Source of the DNA: Jacaranda mimosifolia
Lineage: Eukaryota; Streptophyta; Magnoliopsida; Lamiales; Bignoniaceae
Assembly (NCBI GenBank): GCA_018894105.1
Contig: CM032121.1
Location: 28,496,230-28,560,229 of the forward strand
Length of the DNA stretch: 64,000 bases
Direction: 5' to 3'
The notes beneath the pieces are model-generated. The model saw only the letters and a program-made list of their open reading frames with translations, was not told where the DNA came from and ran no database searches. How positions within the stretch are numbered: position 1 is the first letter of the stretch; each line of letters begins with the position of its first letter. Position numbers and translations under genes: made by a program. Below are positions 35,661 to 47,099 of the stretch, piece by piece.

Positions 35661-37300
35661 GTAGGTCATTTAATTATCCTTTTGATGTCACCTATATGTT
35701 TTCGGTTGGTACTTAACAAATTTTGCTTTTTGATTGATGGCTTCTGCTTGCGTGCATGTATTTACTTCTTTTACGATTTCATGCATCATTCGTATTTTGA
35801 CTTTATTTTTCTTCCATTTCCTGGTAGGAAAGAAGATTGATTTTTCTAGGATCCATACTTGGAGAATGGAGGGTGGAACATAGAAGAGACGTATTGTGGA
35901 ACAGTATTCTATAGAGATCTCATCGAGTGGGTGTCACGCAAGCCCCCTGAGTTGACAACCAAGTGAGAAGCATGCTCCATAGGCACCAATGATTGGCGCA
36001 CCTGTTATGGATGATAAGCTTGCGGTGTTACCTTTCGGTCCATAGGGATGAACACTACTTATTTCCAAATCTCTTATCCTTTCATGTTAGTGAGGCAAAA
36101 GAACATTTTTGCTATAGTTTACGGTAGAGTTGGGATAGATTTCCACTAGTATATAAATAAGATTGCTTTTAGCACTATCACATGTAGGGCACAACGAACA
36201 AGTATGATTAAGGAAAGTTGGAGTTGATCTTCTCTTCTTACTTAGTTGAGACAATTGGTGGCAATTTTGCCCATGTATGAGTTTATTTCATTACTTCAAT
36301 TTGCTTTCATCCTCGTTTCTTCTTTTATGGCATCATAGTAATTTATGGCTTTAGAGTATTTTTGTTACTTTTGGAGCATAGATATGGAGCTTGGTTGAGC
36401 AGATGTCTCGTCGAGCAGAGGGACGCTGTAATATAGATTATTGTAGAGAAACCATTAGAAGCAGGTTTACAAGAATGAAGATTCTTTGCTTAGGATAGTG
36501 GTAGCAAGTAGGGTTTATGTTTATAACTTCATTACTACCTAGCATTTTCCAGTTAGCTTGAATAGTATATTTTTCCTTTTCACACATTGTTGTTTATTTT
36601 CATAGGCCAAGTTTTGGCTGAACATCTTTTTACTTTTCTCATTTGATCTCAATAAAATTTCTTTGTTTATGTTTATTTTGCGGTCATGCAAACACTTAGC
36701 TAATTGAATGACTATTGATTTTCTGCATTCATTTATTGAGAATTAAGTCGTAAAAGACATGAAGATGCCAACATTAGGCATTGGATGATAGAGTGCATCT
36801 TGGGCACTCAAAGCGGGCACCTGCACAGGGCACCAGACTTGGGCGCCTATACGGGTTGGTAGATTTCGGTGCTGCACGAGGTGCTAGATTTGGGATGGGC
36901 CAGGCACCCTTATGTGATGTATTTTTCCTTTCTTTTATTGTTTTGCTTTGTGTGTGTGTGTGTGTGTGTTTATTTTGTGTCAAATTTGATGATGTGATGC
37001 CTCTTTTATTTGCATGGGGACTTAGGAAATCTAACTGGTAAAATAACTTGCATGATTTTACAAGTTTATGACTTTGAAATGATTGTTATAATCGCAAGTA
37101 TAATCATGTTGTTGAGTTATCCGAGTGAGACATAAAGCCTCCCCATTTTTTCCGCATTAATTCACCTTGTGCAAAGTAAAGTTGTCTACAAGAGGGAAAT
37201 TAATTCCACATCCGAGTTGGACAAATTTTAGAGTTTAGGTATTATGATGAAGATAAATCTATTTATAGGTCTCCTAAGAAACTTCATAGTAAGCGTGTAG
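35661..37300. other. Probable continuation of an old Tat-type relic, no gene called
   Basis: This is mixed-composition DNA with stops in all frames. A GC-rich block at about 36785-36905 repeats GGGCACC/GGGCGCC/GGTGCT-like words and reads open on both strands (36774-36983 minus, 36781-37041 plus), but no domain is recognisable. A TG dinucleotide tract lies at 36949-36970. Confidence 0.4.
36949..36970. repeat. TG dinucleotide microsatellite
   Basis: About eleven TG units occur in a row, at the edge of the GC-rich block. Confidence 0.9.
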
Positions 37301-37433
37301 TGATATGCTCTTGTATTTTTTTCTAAGTGTTCAAGCGTTGCCACCTCCTCTTCTTCGTGAGGACTCAAGGTGGGCTTTCTTTGCTAGATTGCGTAGGTGC
37401 TTTCAAAGGTGTTCATCAGAGAACTTCTTTAGA

Positions 37434-37680
37434 GCTGTTGCTACATACTCCCAAAGGGAGCCAATAGTAGGCTTTTCTAGAAGGTGCCACATACTCTTGA
37501 GGAGAGTCGATAATGGATTTTTTTAGACGGACTACCATGTACCTTTTGGGGGCTTTTAATAGGATTATGTCGGCGGTTAAGTACTCCAAAAGGGCCTCTG
37601 TAGTAGGATTATGCCTGGTGATGGCCACATACTCCTTGCACTCCTTGAGGAGCCTTATAGTAGGCTTATGTCGAAAAGCT
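37434..37680. repeat. Degenerate tandem array, about 46-bp unit
   Basis: About five units share a CACATACTCC-like start, then AGGGAGCC- or GGAGCC-like middle, then ATAGTAGGCTTATGTC-like end. They diverge but keep order and spacing. The array lies between the gypsy-type relic and the Tat element. Tandem arrays are common in the untranslated parts of Tat elements, which fits a relic of such an element. Confidence 0.7.
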
Positions 37681-38213
37681 TTCTAGTTACTCCTTATAAA
37701 TGATGTAACATTCAAAATCATAGAAAATGGAGTGTAATGTGATGAATATAAGAAATTGTGCATTTATTCAAAGATAAAAATAAGAAAGAAGTGTCTAAGC
37801 TTTATTCGAGTTCAAAAAGAAAGACTAAATGATACTAAAAAGTAACAAGTACTCTTATAAAAAATGGGAAGTGATCGCAAGTATAGTAACTTGATTGATC
37901 TGATTGATAGGAAGGTAGGTGCTTCCTATAACAAGGCGCCTAGTGCTAAACTTCGAACGACGTCTTTTGAGATGTTTTCACGATCCATATCACGACGATT
38001 AAATTCATGTTGGCAGCAAAAGCAGAGGCCCTTTCTCCATTTTAGGTGTTCTTCAAGTGGATTCTAGAACACTTCCTTTTTTTGCTACAAAGTTTCTTTC
38101 TGAGGGAGCTCCTTCTCTTGTCACATATTTACTATGGTATTCTTGCTAGATTAGCACTTCAATCTTACCTTAGGTTCCAACATTGTTATGTGGTGAAATT
38201 ATGGTAGTTGAGT

Positions 38214-39014
38214 TGTTGATGAATTAATTTGGAGCAAATTGAAAAGTGACACGTGTAAATAAATATGCTAGTTATTAATTTAAAATTTCTATTTATATAT
38301 TGGGATTTATTAAAATTTTACCCCAAAAGTAAATAGCTAAATTTTTAATTAATACCCTAGTATTTATGTATGGACAAATCAAATATCAACAAATGTCAAG
38401 GTGATGTATCACAGCCAATCAAATCAAGTCTAATAGCCCAACAATCTTAGGCTAATCAAGTTACGACATGTGGCATACCTATGTGCGTGGATCAATCAAG
38501 TTAGGAAGATTTGATATTATCTCTTAATATGTACATCAAAGAGATGACTAATCAGATTAGTCCAAGTAATTTTGGAGTCTTCTGCTAAACACCTATATAA
38601 AGGGGATGATCAGGACTCTCACACATATTCTCATATTCACACACACACATATTCTCAAATCCAAGTTCCAAGTCTTCAAGATTCAAGTTTCTTGAAGTAT
38701 TGCTACTGCGAAGGTCCTATACCTCTTCAAAGCATCAAGCTATCAAGTCCTTTGATATTTGAGTCAAGGTTCCAGTTTAAAGAAATTTTGTAGTGTTCTT
38801 TTATCAAGTCAAAGGATACTACACTTTATATCCAAGAACAAGCTCAAGCCCTTAGATCATCTATTAGGAGAAGAATTAGGGATATTAGTTTTGTTAGGGA
38901 TTTTATTTTTCTTTGATAAATTATATCTTTTATTCTTTAATATAAATTCAATTTGTCCATTATTTTTCTTTATCTTGTGATTTAATTTTGCAGACAATGA
39001 GATTTGTGTGAACA
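38214..39014 (+). mobile_element. Tat element 5' LTR, about 801 bp
   Basis: It runs from TGTTGATGAATT to TTGTGTGAACA and aligns along its length with 62269-63104, with many substitutions and small indels, which indicates an old insertion. Shared landmarks are TATATTGGGATTTATTAAAA, the CTATATAA box, and GTGATTTAATTTTGCAGACA near the end. The small open frames at 38572-38980 are within the LTR and not genes. Confidence 0.9.
38593..38602 (+). promoter_or_regulatory. LTR TATA box
   Basis: CTATATAAAG in the 5' LTR is conserved as CTATATAAGG at about 62647 in the 3' LTR. It is followed by GGGATGATCAGGACTC in both. Position and conservation suggest the promoter of the element's sense transcript, with a start about 30 bp downstream. 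Confidence 0.65.
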
Positions 39015-39016
39015 AA

Positions 39017-39037
39017 TTTTTGACACACCTAGTGGGA
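39017..39037 (+). other. Putative primer binding site of the Tat element
   Basis: TTGACACACCTAGTGGGA follows the LTR end at 39014 after a few bases. It has the shape of the CACGCCCAGTGGGA-type binding sites seen in Tat elements, with two apparent C-to-T type changes. The primer tRNA is not assigned. Confidence 0.5.
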
Positions 39038-39097
39038 TCGATCCTACCCTTTATCTCTTTCTCCTATTTGAATTTTGAAGATATTTGCAATCGCTCA

Positions 39098-40590
39098 ATG
39101 GCACCTAAGAGGAACCAACTCACCTCAGCTAAGAAAGATGTTGTTGACCGTACTACTGGTGCTGTCAATCAGCCTATAACTGGGGATGAGAATACTGATT
39201 TCACTCTGTCTGATAATTCAGACTCTAGAAGTCCAAGGGAAGCAAATCCCAAGACATCATCTTTTGCTGAGTTGCCAGCTATAGCGACTTAAGCAACAAC
39301 AATGGATGAATAGCTTGCTCGGATGATTCAAGCTATAGCTGACCTCCAAAAGATTGTAGAAGAGAAAGATCTACAAATTGCACAACTCTTGAACAAGCAG
39401 GAATATTCCCATATTGGAGAATTTAGCTACAACCATCAATCTTCCATTGACCATGCAGCGGTGGAGAAACAAGTTGAGGAGATACCTCATAAGCGAGAAA
39501 TGGATTGAAAGATCAATCACTCTGCAACTTCTGTTGCTACACTATCTATTCAACAATTGTAGGACATGATCACCAATATTATTAGAGCTTAGTATGGCAT
39601 GCCTTCTCAAAGTTCTATTGTATATTCAAAGCCCTATACAAAGAGGATTGACTCGCTGAGAATACTGATAGGATAACAACCACCAAAATTCCAACAATTT
39701 GATGGGAAGGGAAATCAAAAATAGCATATGGCCCATTTCATAGAGACATGCAACAATGCAGGGACTTTTGGTGATCTTCTTGTGAAACAGTTCGTACATT
39801 CATTGAAAAGAAATGCCTTTGACTTGTACATCGACTTAGAAATTGAGTCCATCGATAGCTGGGATCAAATCAAGAAGGAGTTTTTGAATTGCTTCTATAG
39901 TACGCGTCGGACTGTGAACATGATTGAACTTACCAATGCAAAATAATGAAAGTACGAGCCAATGGTAGACTACATTAACCGTTGGCATGCATTAAGTTTG
40001 AATTGCAAGAAAAGACTTTCAGAGACGTCTGTGGTAGATATGTGTATTCAACATATGCACTGGGGACTTCTCCACATTTTTCAAGGAATCAAGCCTTGCA
40101 CTTTTGAGGAATTGGCCACTTATGCCCACAACATAGAGCTTAGCATTGCTAATCATAGGGTCAAAATTCATGTTGAAGACCAAAAGAAGGAAAAGAAAGA
40201 TTCAAAGAAAAGCAAAAAGTATGCCAAAGCTACTATTAAGGAATATGTGGCAATTAAGACATCTTCCATCAAAATTCCCACAAATGATAAAAAGGTTGTT
40301 GAGAAAATTGAAGATCAATGCATTTCAACAGGCAAGAAAACACTGAAAGAAATGCAAGAGAAGGAGTATCCATTTGTAGATTCTGATGTTTCTCACATTT
40401 TTAATGAATTATTGATAAGGAAGTTGATTGAACTGATAGAACCAAAATATCCTGAAGAAGCTGGAAAGGTGGACGATCCAAAATATTGTAAGTATCATCG
40501 GGTAGTTGGTCATCCAATAGAGAAATGCTTTGTCTTCAAGCATAAAGTCATAGCATTGGCAAGAGATGGAAAAATAATTCTTGACATATA
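39098..40590 (+). pseudogene. Tat element gag (capsid and zinc knuckle), broken
   Basis: The start codon at 39098 opens MAPKRNQLTSAKKD, a typical Tat gag beginning. The coding sequence continues through 39323-39508 and 39728-39946, with HMAHFIETCNNAGT and FLNCFYSTRRTVNM of the retrotransposon gag capsid domain. The longest remaining stretch, 39962-40591 (209 codons), holds the end of the capsid (GIKPCTFEELATYAHNIEL), a lysine-rich linker, and a knuckle-like CKYHRVVGHPIEKC. In-frame stops lie at about 39290, 39506, 39723 and 39944. Gag would form the virus-like particle and bind the element RNA. It is inactive here. Confidence 0.85.
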
Positions 40591-40599
40591 AGATGTTGT

Positions 40600-41420
40600 T
40601 GGGTTAAATCTTGCTAGCACTATAGCAGTAACCGATGCCACATGTGTTATTCCAACCGAAGACAATATCTTTTCCTCATCTATGCTCATGGGGGCATCAA
40701 CAATGCTTCAATTTGGGAGTTTAGATCCAGTACTAGTGAAGACTCAATTCGTTGACGAAGTGGCTAAGCTAAAAACAACTTCTACTACTGAAATTGAAGA
40801 TAGTAGTAAGTAGATTCTTGTGACGCGCCATCAAAGGAGAAGACAATATGTTAATCAATCTAGTCTATTAGCATCAAAGGTCTCGTATGTCGCTAGACAT
40901 CCTCAACCAAGGATGATGAAAAATCTAAAGGCTACAAATGGTAAGTTGGAGAATTCATTGGTAGGTTACAAAAGCAGTCAAGTGACTTTAAGAGATTATT
41001 TTCCAAGAGGATTTTTTGATCAAAAGAGTTTAAGCAGTTCATGCTGTATCTTGTGAAACTGAAAAGCAATACTTCACTTCGTATTGTATGGCCATTACTT
41101 TACAAACGAGGACTTGCTATTGGGGTCAAAACCTCATATGCTTTTTGTTTCAGAGTTTATGCAGGAGCAAAAGGTTAACCGCATACTCATTGATGGAGGA
41201 TTTGACATCAATATCATGCCAAAATACACTATGAAAAATTTGAGAATTTCTGTCCAAGAACTCGCACGTAGCTGCCTAACTATTCAAGGTTTCAATCAAG
41301 GAGGCCAATAGGCTATTGGTGTGATTTGTCTAGACCTCACAATTTGGGAGTTGGAAGCAAGTACTTTATTTCATATCATTGATGCAAGGACTTTCTACCA
41401 TTTACTTTTAGGATGGCCAT
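40600..41420 (+). pseudogene. Tat element aspartic protease region, broken
   Basis: The segment with FVSEFMQEQKVNRILIDGG and the following FDINIMPKYTM is the retropepsin region of Tat pol, where the active-site triad appears as DGG. Downstream, ARTFYHLLLGWP is followed by a stop and then LHENGVIPFNVHQCFKY. These match the flap and C-terminal part. Stops occur at the ends of 41311 and within the LGWP segment. The protease would process Gag-Pol. Confidence 0.78.
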
Positions 41421-42830
41421 AGCTTCATGAGAATGGGGTGATACCTTTCAATGTTCATCAATGCTTCAAGTATCCAAAAAATAGAGAAGTTATGAAAGTT
41501 GATAGAGATGTAAAGCCATTTACTGAAGTAGAATCATACTTTGCTGATACTAAACATTATTTGGATCCCGACTTAGTAAATGAAGTGCAACCTACAAAGG
41601 CTCCAGGTAACAACCTCATTGAAGGGAGCTAAGATTGCTCTAAAGTTTGAATAAATTGACAATTACTGAGGTGCCAACAAACCAAAAATGCAAGTCTGAT
41701 GATGAGTCCAACTTACCAATCATTTGATATACACCATAGTCATATTAAGAGAAAAGAAAAATTCCACTTGGAGTATGCACTGGGCTAAATGGTGCTACGT
41801 AAAGCTACTTAAAGATAATGTAGTTAAACGATTGTCTAACGTTGAAGAAAGAGTTGATCTTGTATATTGTTGGCATAAGCTCATCAACTTATAATCGATC
41901 ATCTGTTATAGGGTTTTCTCACAAAGAATTTAAGGAGACATTTGATCCTAAGGCGTATAAGTTGCTTGAAAATTATGGCTATGACTTTGCTAATCCACCA
42001 AACCTAAGTGAGCTTAAACCTAAGCTAATTGGAAAAGAAGTTCATGGACTCAATGAAATACAACAAAAACTAAGGAGACAATGTGAAGTAAGAAGAGCAA
42101 GAATAGAATAATCATTGAGTATTCGTATTTGATCATCTCAGTGCTCCGACTACTCATCCTTCTATCTTTAAAAGACTTAGTGCTAAAAATCAGAGCAAGC
42201 TTAATATAGGTCCACATCTAAGAGGTTCTATGTTCAATCGACTCGAAAATAATATTGCAACAAAAGCAAGAAAAATGAGTATCGACGACAACATGATATG
42301 TCAGAGTCGAAAAATGAGGTTTAGACTCTTCACTTATCTCAATCAAATGGAGACAAATTTGCAATCTAGTCATCAATATAGACAGGCCTGTGAAAATAAA
42401 GCAACACATCATAAAACATTCATGCAAAGATAATGGTGCAAATGAAGATGAAATGTAAATCACTATCAACTCTAATTACACAAGTGTTAAAGAGGAGACA
42501 AATCCTACATAACATGATCTTTATCTTGAAGAATTTAAGAGATTCGTGGCAAGTGGTTTCATACAAGCCACAAACTACCCAGCATGGATTATGATGCATG
42601 TCCTAGTTTTAAAAGCAAATGGAGCTTTGAAGAGAAGCATTGCATTCCAAAGATTGAAAGTTATTGAGATTGAGCAGTTATGTGATGAAGAAAATAATGA
42701 GTTACACACATGTAATCATATTGTTGTTGATGAAGAGCCTGATTCAAATATTCTTGAAGATGAAGTCCCAAAAGCTCCTCCACAACTTGAAGATGGTAGA
42801 CAGCAACTGTTGATAAACTCAAAAAGTTGA
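41421..42830 (+). pseudogene. Tat pol linker between protease and RT, broken
   Basis: Fragments are open at 41438-41632, 41842-42111, 42230-42433 and 42546-42830. The piece KEFKETFDPKAYKLLENYGY matches the conserved linker of Tat pol proteins, and the VFDHLSA / MFNRLENN words are the repeated 'F-x-R-L' motifs of that linker. Frames change several times. No enzymatic activity is known for this part. Confidence 0.65.
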
Positions 42831-43760
42831 ATCTTGGCACGATAGAAGAGCATCGTCCTATATTTGTTAGCAAGCTACTAAATTTTGAAAAGGATGAGCA
42901 ATATTTCAAAATCTTGAGCGAATACCGGGATGTCTTTGCTTGGACATAGAAAGAAATGCTAGGGTTAGACCCTAAAGTTGCAATTCATCACCTCGGCATA
43001 AAGTATAGAATGCACCCAGTAAAGTAATCGCAGCGAGTGCTCCGCCCAGAGCTCATCCCTTTAATTGAAGTTGAAGCAACAAGCTTATTGATGCAGGATT
43101 TATCAGAGACGTTAAATATCCGACTTGGATCTCTAGCATCGTACTAGTCAGGAAGAAGAATGATCAGATATGCATTTGTATTGATTTTCAAGATCTGAAT
43201 AAAGTATGTCCAAAGGATGATTTTCCACTAGCTATTATTGAGCTCATGGTTGATACAGCCACTGGACATGAAGTTTTATCTTTCATGGATGGATCCTTCG
43301 AGTACTACCAAATCAGAATGTCACCACAAGATGATAAGTGTATAGCTTTTACACTCCAAAAGGTATTTACTATTACAAAGTAATGCCTTTTGGGTTGAAA
43401 AATGCAGGTGTAACTTATTAATGAGCTATGCAAAATATTTTTGATGATATGCTACATACAAAGATATAATGTTATGTTGATGATCTAGTGGTCAAGACTA
43501 AGAAATGAGAAAATCACTTGGACGATCTCCGCATGGTATTTGATCGATTGAGGAAATACAAATTGAAGATGAACCCGCTCAAATGTGCTTTTAGTGTCAC
43601 GTCTAGAAAATTCCTTAGCTTCATAGTTCACCATCATGGAATTGAAGTTGATCCTACTAAAAATCAAAACTATCCAAAAAATGCCTCCACTAAGAAATCT
43701 TAAAGAATGTACAGTTTATAAGGCAATCTTGCATTTATAAGAAGGTTCATATTAAATTTG
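42831..43760 (+). pseudogene. Tat element reverse transcriptase, frameshifted
   Basis: RT blocks are present in order but in different frames: VCPKDDFPLAIIELMVDTAT near 43205-43265, FMDGSFEYYQIRMSPQDD near 43285-43335, MPFGLKNAG near 43382-43408, and the catalytic YVDD at 43473-43484. The thumb and connection follow at 43518-43703 (LRKYKLKMNPLKCAFSVTS and HHGIEVDPTKN). Stop codons and frameshifts near 43020, 43375 and 43430 make it non-functional. The YVDD residues themselves survive. Confidence 0.85.
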
Positions 43761-44250
43761 GCAAGAAGATGCCACCCATTTAATCACCTGATGAAGAAAG
43801 ATGCCCATTTCATATTGGATAAAAGGTGTGAAAATACTTTTGAGAGCATAAAGAAGTACTATATGAATCCACCCATTTTGGGAGCTCTACACTTGGAAAA
43901 CCATTGATGTTGTATATTACAGCACAAGAACATCGATTGGTGCTCTCAGCACAAGAAAGAAAGGAGAAAGCTTTATGTTATCTGAGTAGAGCCTTGACTG
44001 AGAATGAGTTGAAATATTCTCCGTTGAGAAGATTTGCCTTGCCTTATTTTATTCAATCATAAAGTTGAAATACTACTTTGAGTCATATTCCATCCGACTC
44101 ACCTGACCTGCTGATCTTATAAGTTTGTGATGCCAAGACTAGTGCTTTCAGAAAGATTGGCTAAGTGATCTGTTGTATTCAATCAGTATGAAATCACATA
44201 CGTACCTCAAAAAGTTGTTAAAGGACAAGCTCTTGCTAATTTCCTAGAAA
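43761..44250 (+). pseudogene. Tat element gypsy-type RNase H, decayed
   Basis: The region holds the MKKDAHFILDKRCENTFESI start of the connection/RNase H, then PPILGALHLEN, and a fragmentary C-terminal part (EICLALFYSIIKLKYYFESY-like in shifted frames). Position after RT and before the second RNase H fits the canonical gypsy RNase H. Most active-site positions cannot be placed because of frame changes. Confidence 0.6.
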
Positions 44251-44334
44251 ATCACCTTATTCCTGTAGACTGGGAAATATCCGATGAATTATCTCATGAG
44301 AATGCCCTCTTTGTTGAGATTTTTCCATCATTGA

Positions 44335-44837
44335 CAATGTTATTTGATGGAGCAACTTGATTTGATGGAACGGGGGTAGGTATCGTCTTTGTTTTGCCAG
44401 AAAGGCAAGTTTTGACATATTCCATTGTGTTAAATGAATTATGCTCTAATAATATTGTAGAATATCATGCTTTGATTATTGGGCTTCAAATGGGAGTTGA
44501 AATGGAAATTTTAGCAGTTGAGGTCTATGGTGATTCAAAACTAATTATTAATCAGCTTTTTAATGTTTATGAAGTTAAAAAGGAAGATTTGATCCTTTAC
44601 TTTCAATTAGCCTCTTGTCTGTTCAAGAAGTTTGAAAGTGTTGTCCTAAGTCATATCTTGAGGGAGGAAAATAGGATGGCAGCTTCACTAGCAAACCTGG
44701 CTACTACTTTAGCCCCTTCCGAAGGAGTAATGAAAAATATCCTAGTGTGCAATAAATGGATTGTACCTTTACTAATTGAGCTTAATTGTAAGGATGCAAA
44801 TGCAATATTAGTGTTAGTTGGTGAAGATAAAGACTAG
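44335..44837 (+). pseudogene. Tat element archaeal-type second RNase H (aRNH)
   Basis: LFDGAT begins the domain, followed by one stop at about 44358. The 147-codon open stretch 44394-44837 contains NNIVEYHALIIGLQMGVEM, then VEVYGDSKLIINQLFNVYEV, then HILREENRMAASLANLATTL. D (LFDGA), E (VEYHALI), D (YGDSKLI) and the final HxxREEN...A segment match an archaeal/plant-type RNase H. A second RNase H at this place is the hallmark of the Tat lineage. One nonsense codon near the start disables it. Confidence 0.88.
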
Positions 44838-44879
44838 AGGGCATCATTGATTGACTGTCTAAAGTATGGGAAGTTGATG

Positions 44880-46113
44880 CAAGACCCTCGTTGTAGATGG
44901 AGGTATGTCGAAGGTCATCTCACTTCATTTTATACAAAGATATTTTGTCTCGTCGCTCTTATGAAGGTACTTATCAGTGTTGTTTAAGTGGTGAAGCAGT
45001 AACTGAAGTTATAGCTGAAGCACATTCTGGAGTTTGTAAAGCTCACCAGTCAGGTCCTACGCTTCATTTTCAAATTAAAAGGATGGACTACTACTGGCCT
45101 ACTATGATTAAAGATTGTATAAGTTATGTGAAAAGGTGTTAGGCTTGTTAGGTGTATGCTAACTTTATACATCAGCCTCTTGAACCCCTACATCCCACAG
45201 TTGCTTCGTGGCCATTTGATACATGGGGTCTTCATGTTGTAGGTCTTATTGTTCCTAAGTCGTCGACTGATCATGCTTACATATTGACAGCTACAGATTA
45301 TTTCTTCAAGTGGGTAAAGGTGATTCCCCTCAAGGAAGTAAAGAAAGAAACTGTTGTTGAGTTTATTCATTGTAATATGATATTCAAGTATAGAGTGCCT
45401 CGTTACATCATTACTGATAATAACAAGCCTTTCTACAATAAGTTGATGGACAAACTTTGCGCACTCCTTGATGTACAATGCCGATACAAATGGTTTACCA
45501 GAGGCGTTCAATAAAACTTTATGCAACCTGCTGAAGAAAGTAGTGTCAAAATAAAAAAAAGGATTGGCATGAGAAAGTTGGGGAAGCTCTTTGGGCATAT
45601 CGGACAACTCATCGGCCTGTTACCTAGGTTACTCCGTATTCACTGGTTTATGGAGTTGAAATTGTTTTCCCTCTAGAAACTTAGATACCCTCATTTTGTA
45701 TAGCAATTCAAGATGGACTTATTGCTAAAGATAATATTCATATTCGACTTAAAAAATTAGAAGCATTGGATGAGAAAAGACTTGAAGCATAGCAACAACT
45801 TGAATGTTATCAAGCACATATGACAAGGGCATTTAATAAGAAAGTTCATCCGCGATCCTTTCAAGTTGGAGATTTGGTGTTGGTAGTAAGAAGGCGTATT
45901 ACCATCATCCAAATAATGGGAAGTAAATTCATGTCAAACTGGGATGATCTATATGTGGTGAAAGAAGTTAACACAAATGGTGCTTACAAGTTGGTTGACA
46001 AAGATAGATTGCATGTAGGCCCTATAAATGGCAAGTTTTTGAAAAGTAATAGTATAACCCATGAAGAAGTTTGCTCCTTGATGCATGAACTTAAAGTACA
46101 TGTTACTTCTTGA
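44880..46113 (+). pseudogene. Tat element integrase with C-terminal domain, broken
   Basis: The zinc-binding part (EAHSGVCKAHQSG ... then CC-type cysteines near 45130-45150) is followed by the catalytic core at 45152-45514. There, WGLHVVG replaces the family's WGLDVVG, losing the first catalytic aspartate. The second, in YIITDN, is kept. The third catalytic part (AFNKTLCNLLKK) is in another frame near 45510. The C-terminal domain is open at 45820-46113, with AFNKKVHPRSFQVGDLVLVV and TNGAYKLVDKDRLHVGPING. Several TGG-to-TAG/TGA type stops occur. Integrase would insert the DNA copy. This one is inactive. Confidence 0.87.
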
Positions 46114-46480
46114 TGTATGAGCTTAAACTGCATGTTACTCCTAGCCCACATGAATAAAAACTGTGTATGGTACCTACCAAAGGTAAAGCATATGGTTAAA
46201 CTGCTAACTTAGCCACCAAAGGTAATGCATGTAGGCTAAACAGCCAACTTACCCCACTAAAGGTATTTCATGTGGATAAAATGTTAAATACCCCACCTAG
46301 ACTAAGGTGGTTAAGTAATGGATATTCCTATCCCACATGAATATAAACTGTGAATGACACTCCCTAAAAAGAATGTTTCTTTGAACTACGTAATCACACA
46401 ATCCCCTTGATGGGGTACATAGGCAACTTAGGAGTTATTTTCCAAGTTCAATCACATAAAAAAAGAGGGTTTGAATGGCT
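46114..46480 (+). other. Tat element 3' untranslated region with short repeats
   Basis: After the integrase stop the sequence has diverged repeats. CCCACATGAAT-ATAAACTGTG-like words occur near 46145 and 46332, and CCACCAAAGGTAATGCATGT-like units near 46165-46270. No coding frame is visible. Confidence 0.6.
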
Positions 46481-46840
46481 TACCAAGTTCAATCAAGCCA
46501 CTGGAACAAGTTTGGGTTGCTTGCCAAGTTCAATCACATCATCGGAATAAGTTTGGATAGCTTCCCAAGTTCAATCATATGATTGAAACAAGTTTAGATA
46601 GCTTACCAAGTTCAATCAAGCCATTGGAACAAGTTTGGATTGCTTGCCAAGTTCAATCACATTATTGGAATAAGTTTGGATGGCTTCTCAAGTTCAATCA
46701 TATCATTGGAGCAAATTTGGATGACTTACTTCTTAAGTTCAATCATGGTATTGGAGTAATTCTAGATGACTTATCAAGTTTAAGCACATCATTGGGAAAA
46801 GTTTTGATTGTTTTCAAGTCCAATTATAATAAGTTTGGTT
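46475..46840. repeat. About 41-bp minisatellite in the Tat 3' UTR
   Basis: About nine imperfect units each contain CCAAGTTCAATCA, a CATTGGAACAAG-like centre and TTTGGATNGCTT. Odd and even units alternate slightly, which hints at a higher-order two-unit period near 46510-46690. The 91-codon open frame 46579-46854 is a by-product of the unit length and is not a gene. Arrays of this kind in the 3' UTR are known for Tat elements and can seed satellite DNA. Confidence 0.85.
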
Positions 46841-47099
46841 CACTTATTAGATAGTCAATTTTACTCATGAGTTTAAGTAAGTTTATTTTATTTTTCCACT
46901 CAATTATTGGGGGCATGTAATACAATTTTTCTTTGAAGTTGGCATCAATTTGAAGAAATACTAGATAAATAAAAAAGGAGAATGTAAAAGGAGAATTTAT
47001 GAAAAGAACAACTTTTTTATTGCATATGTAGTAAGCAAGTGTTCTTTCACATCAATGATGCAAAAGAAAAAGAAAAAAGAAGAGAGCACCAAAAAAAAA

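Noticed and set aside
38207..39008. Host gene promoter with TATA box
   Set aside because: The same sequence recurs at 62269-63104, so it is an LTR promoter.
42218..42469. Minus-strand frame within the Tat pol linker
   Set aside because: It is the opposite strand of a recognised pol linker segment.
45188..45607. 139-codon minus-strand frame
   Set aside because: It is the reverse-strand shadow of the integrase core.
46475..46840. CRISPR-like regular repeats
   Set aside because: Units are head-to-tail with no unique spacers, diverged, and inside a plant retrotransposon. It is a minisatellite.
46579..46854. 91-codon repetitive protein
   Set aside because: The frame results from minisatellite units and has no independent support.
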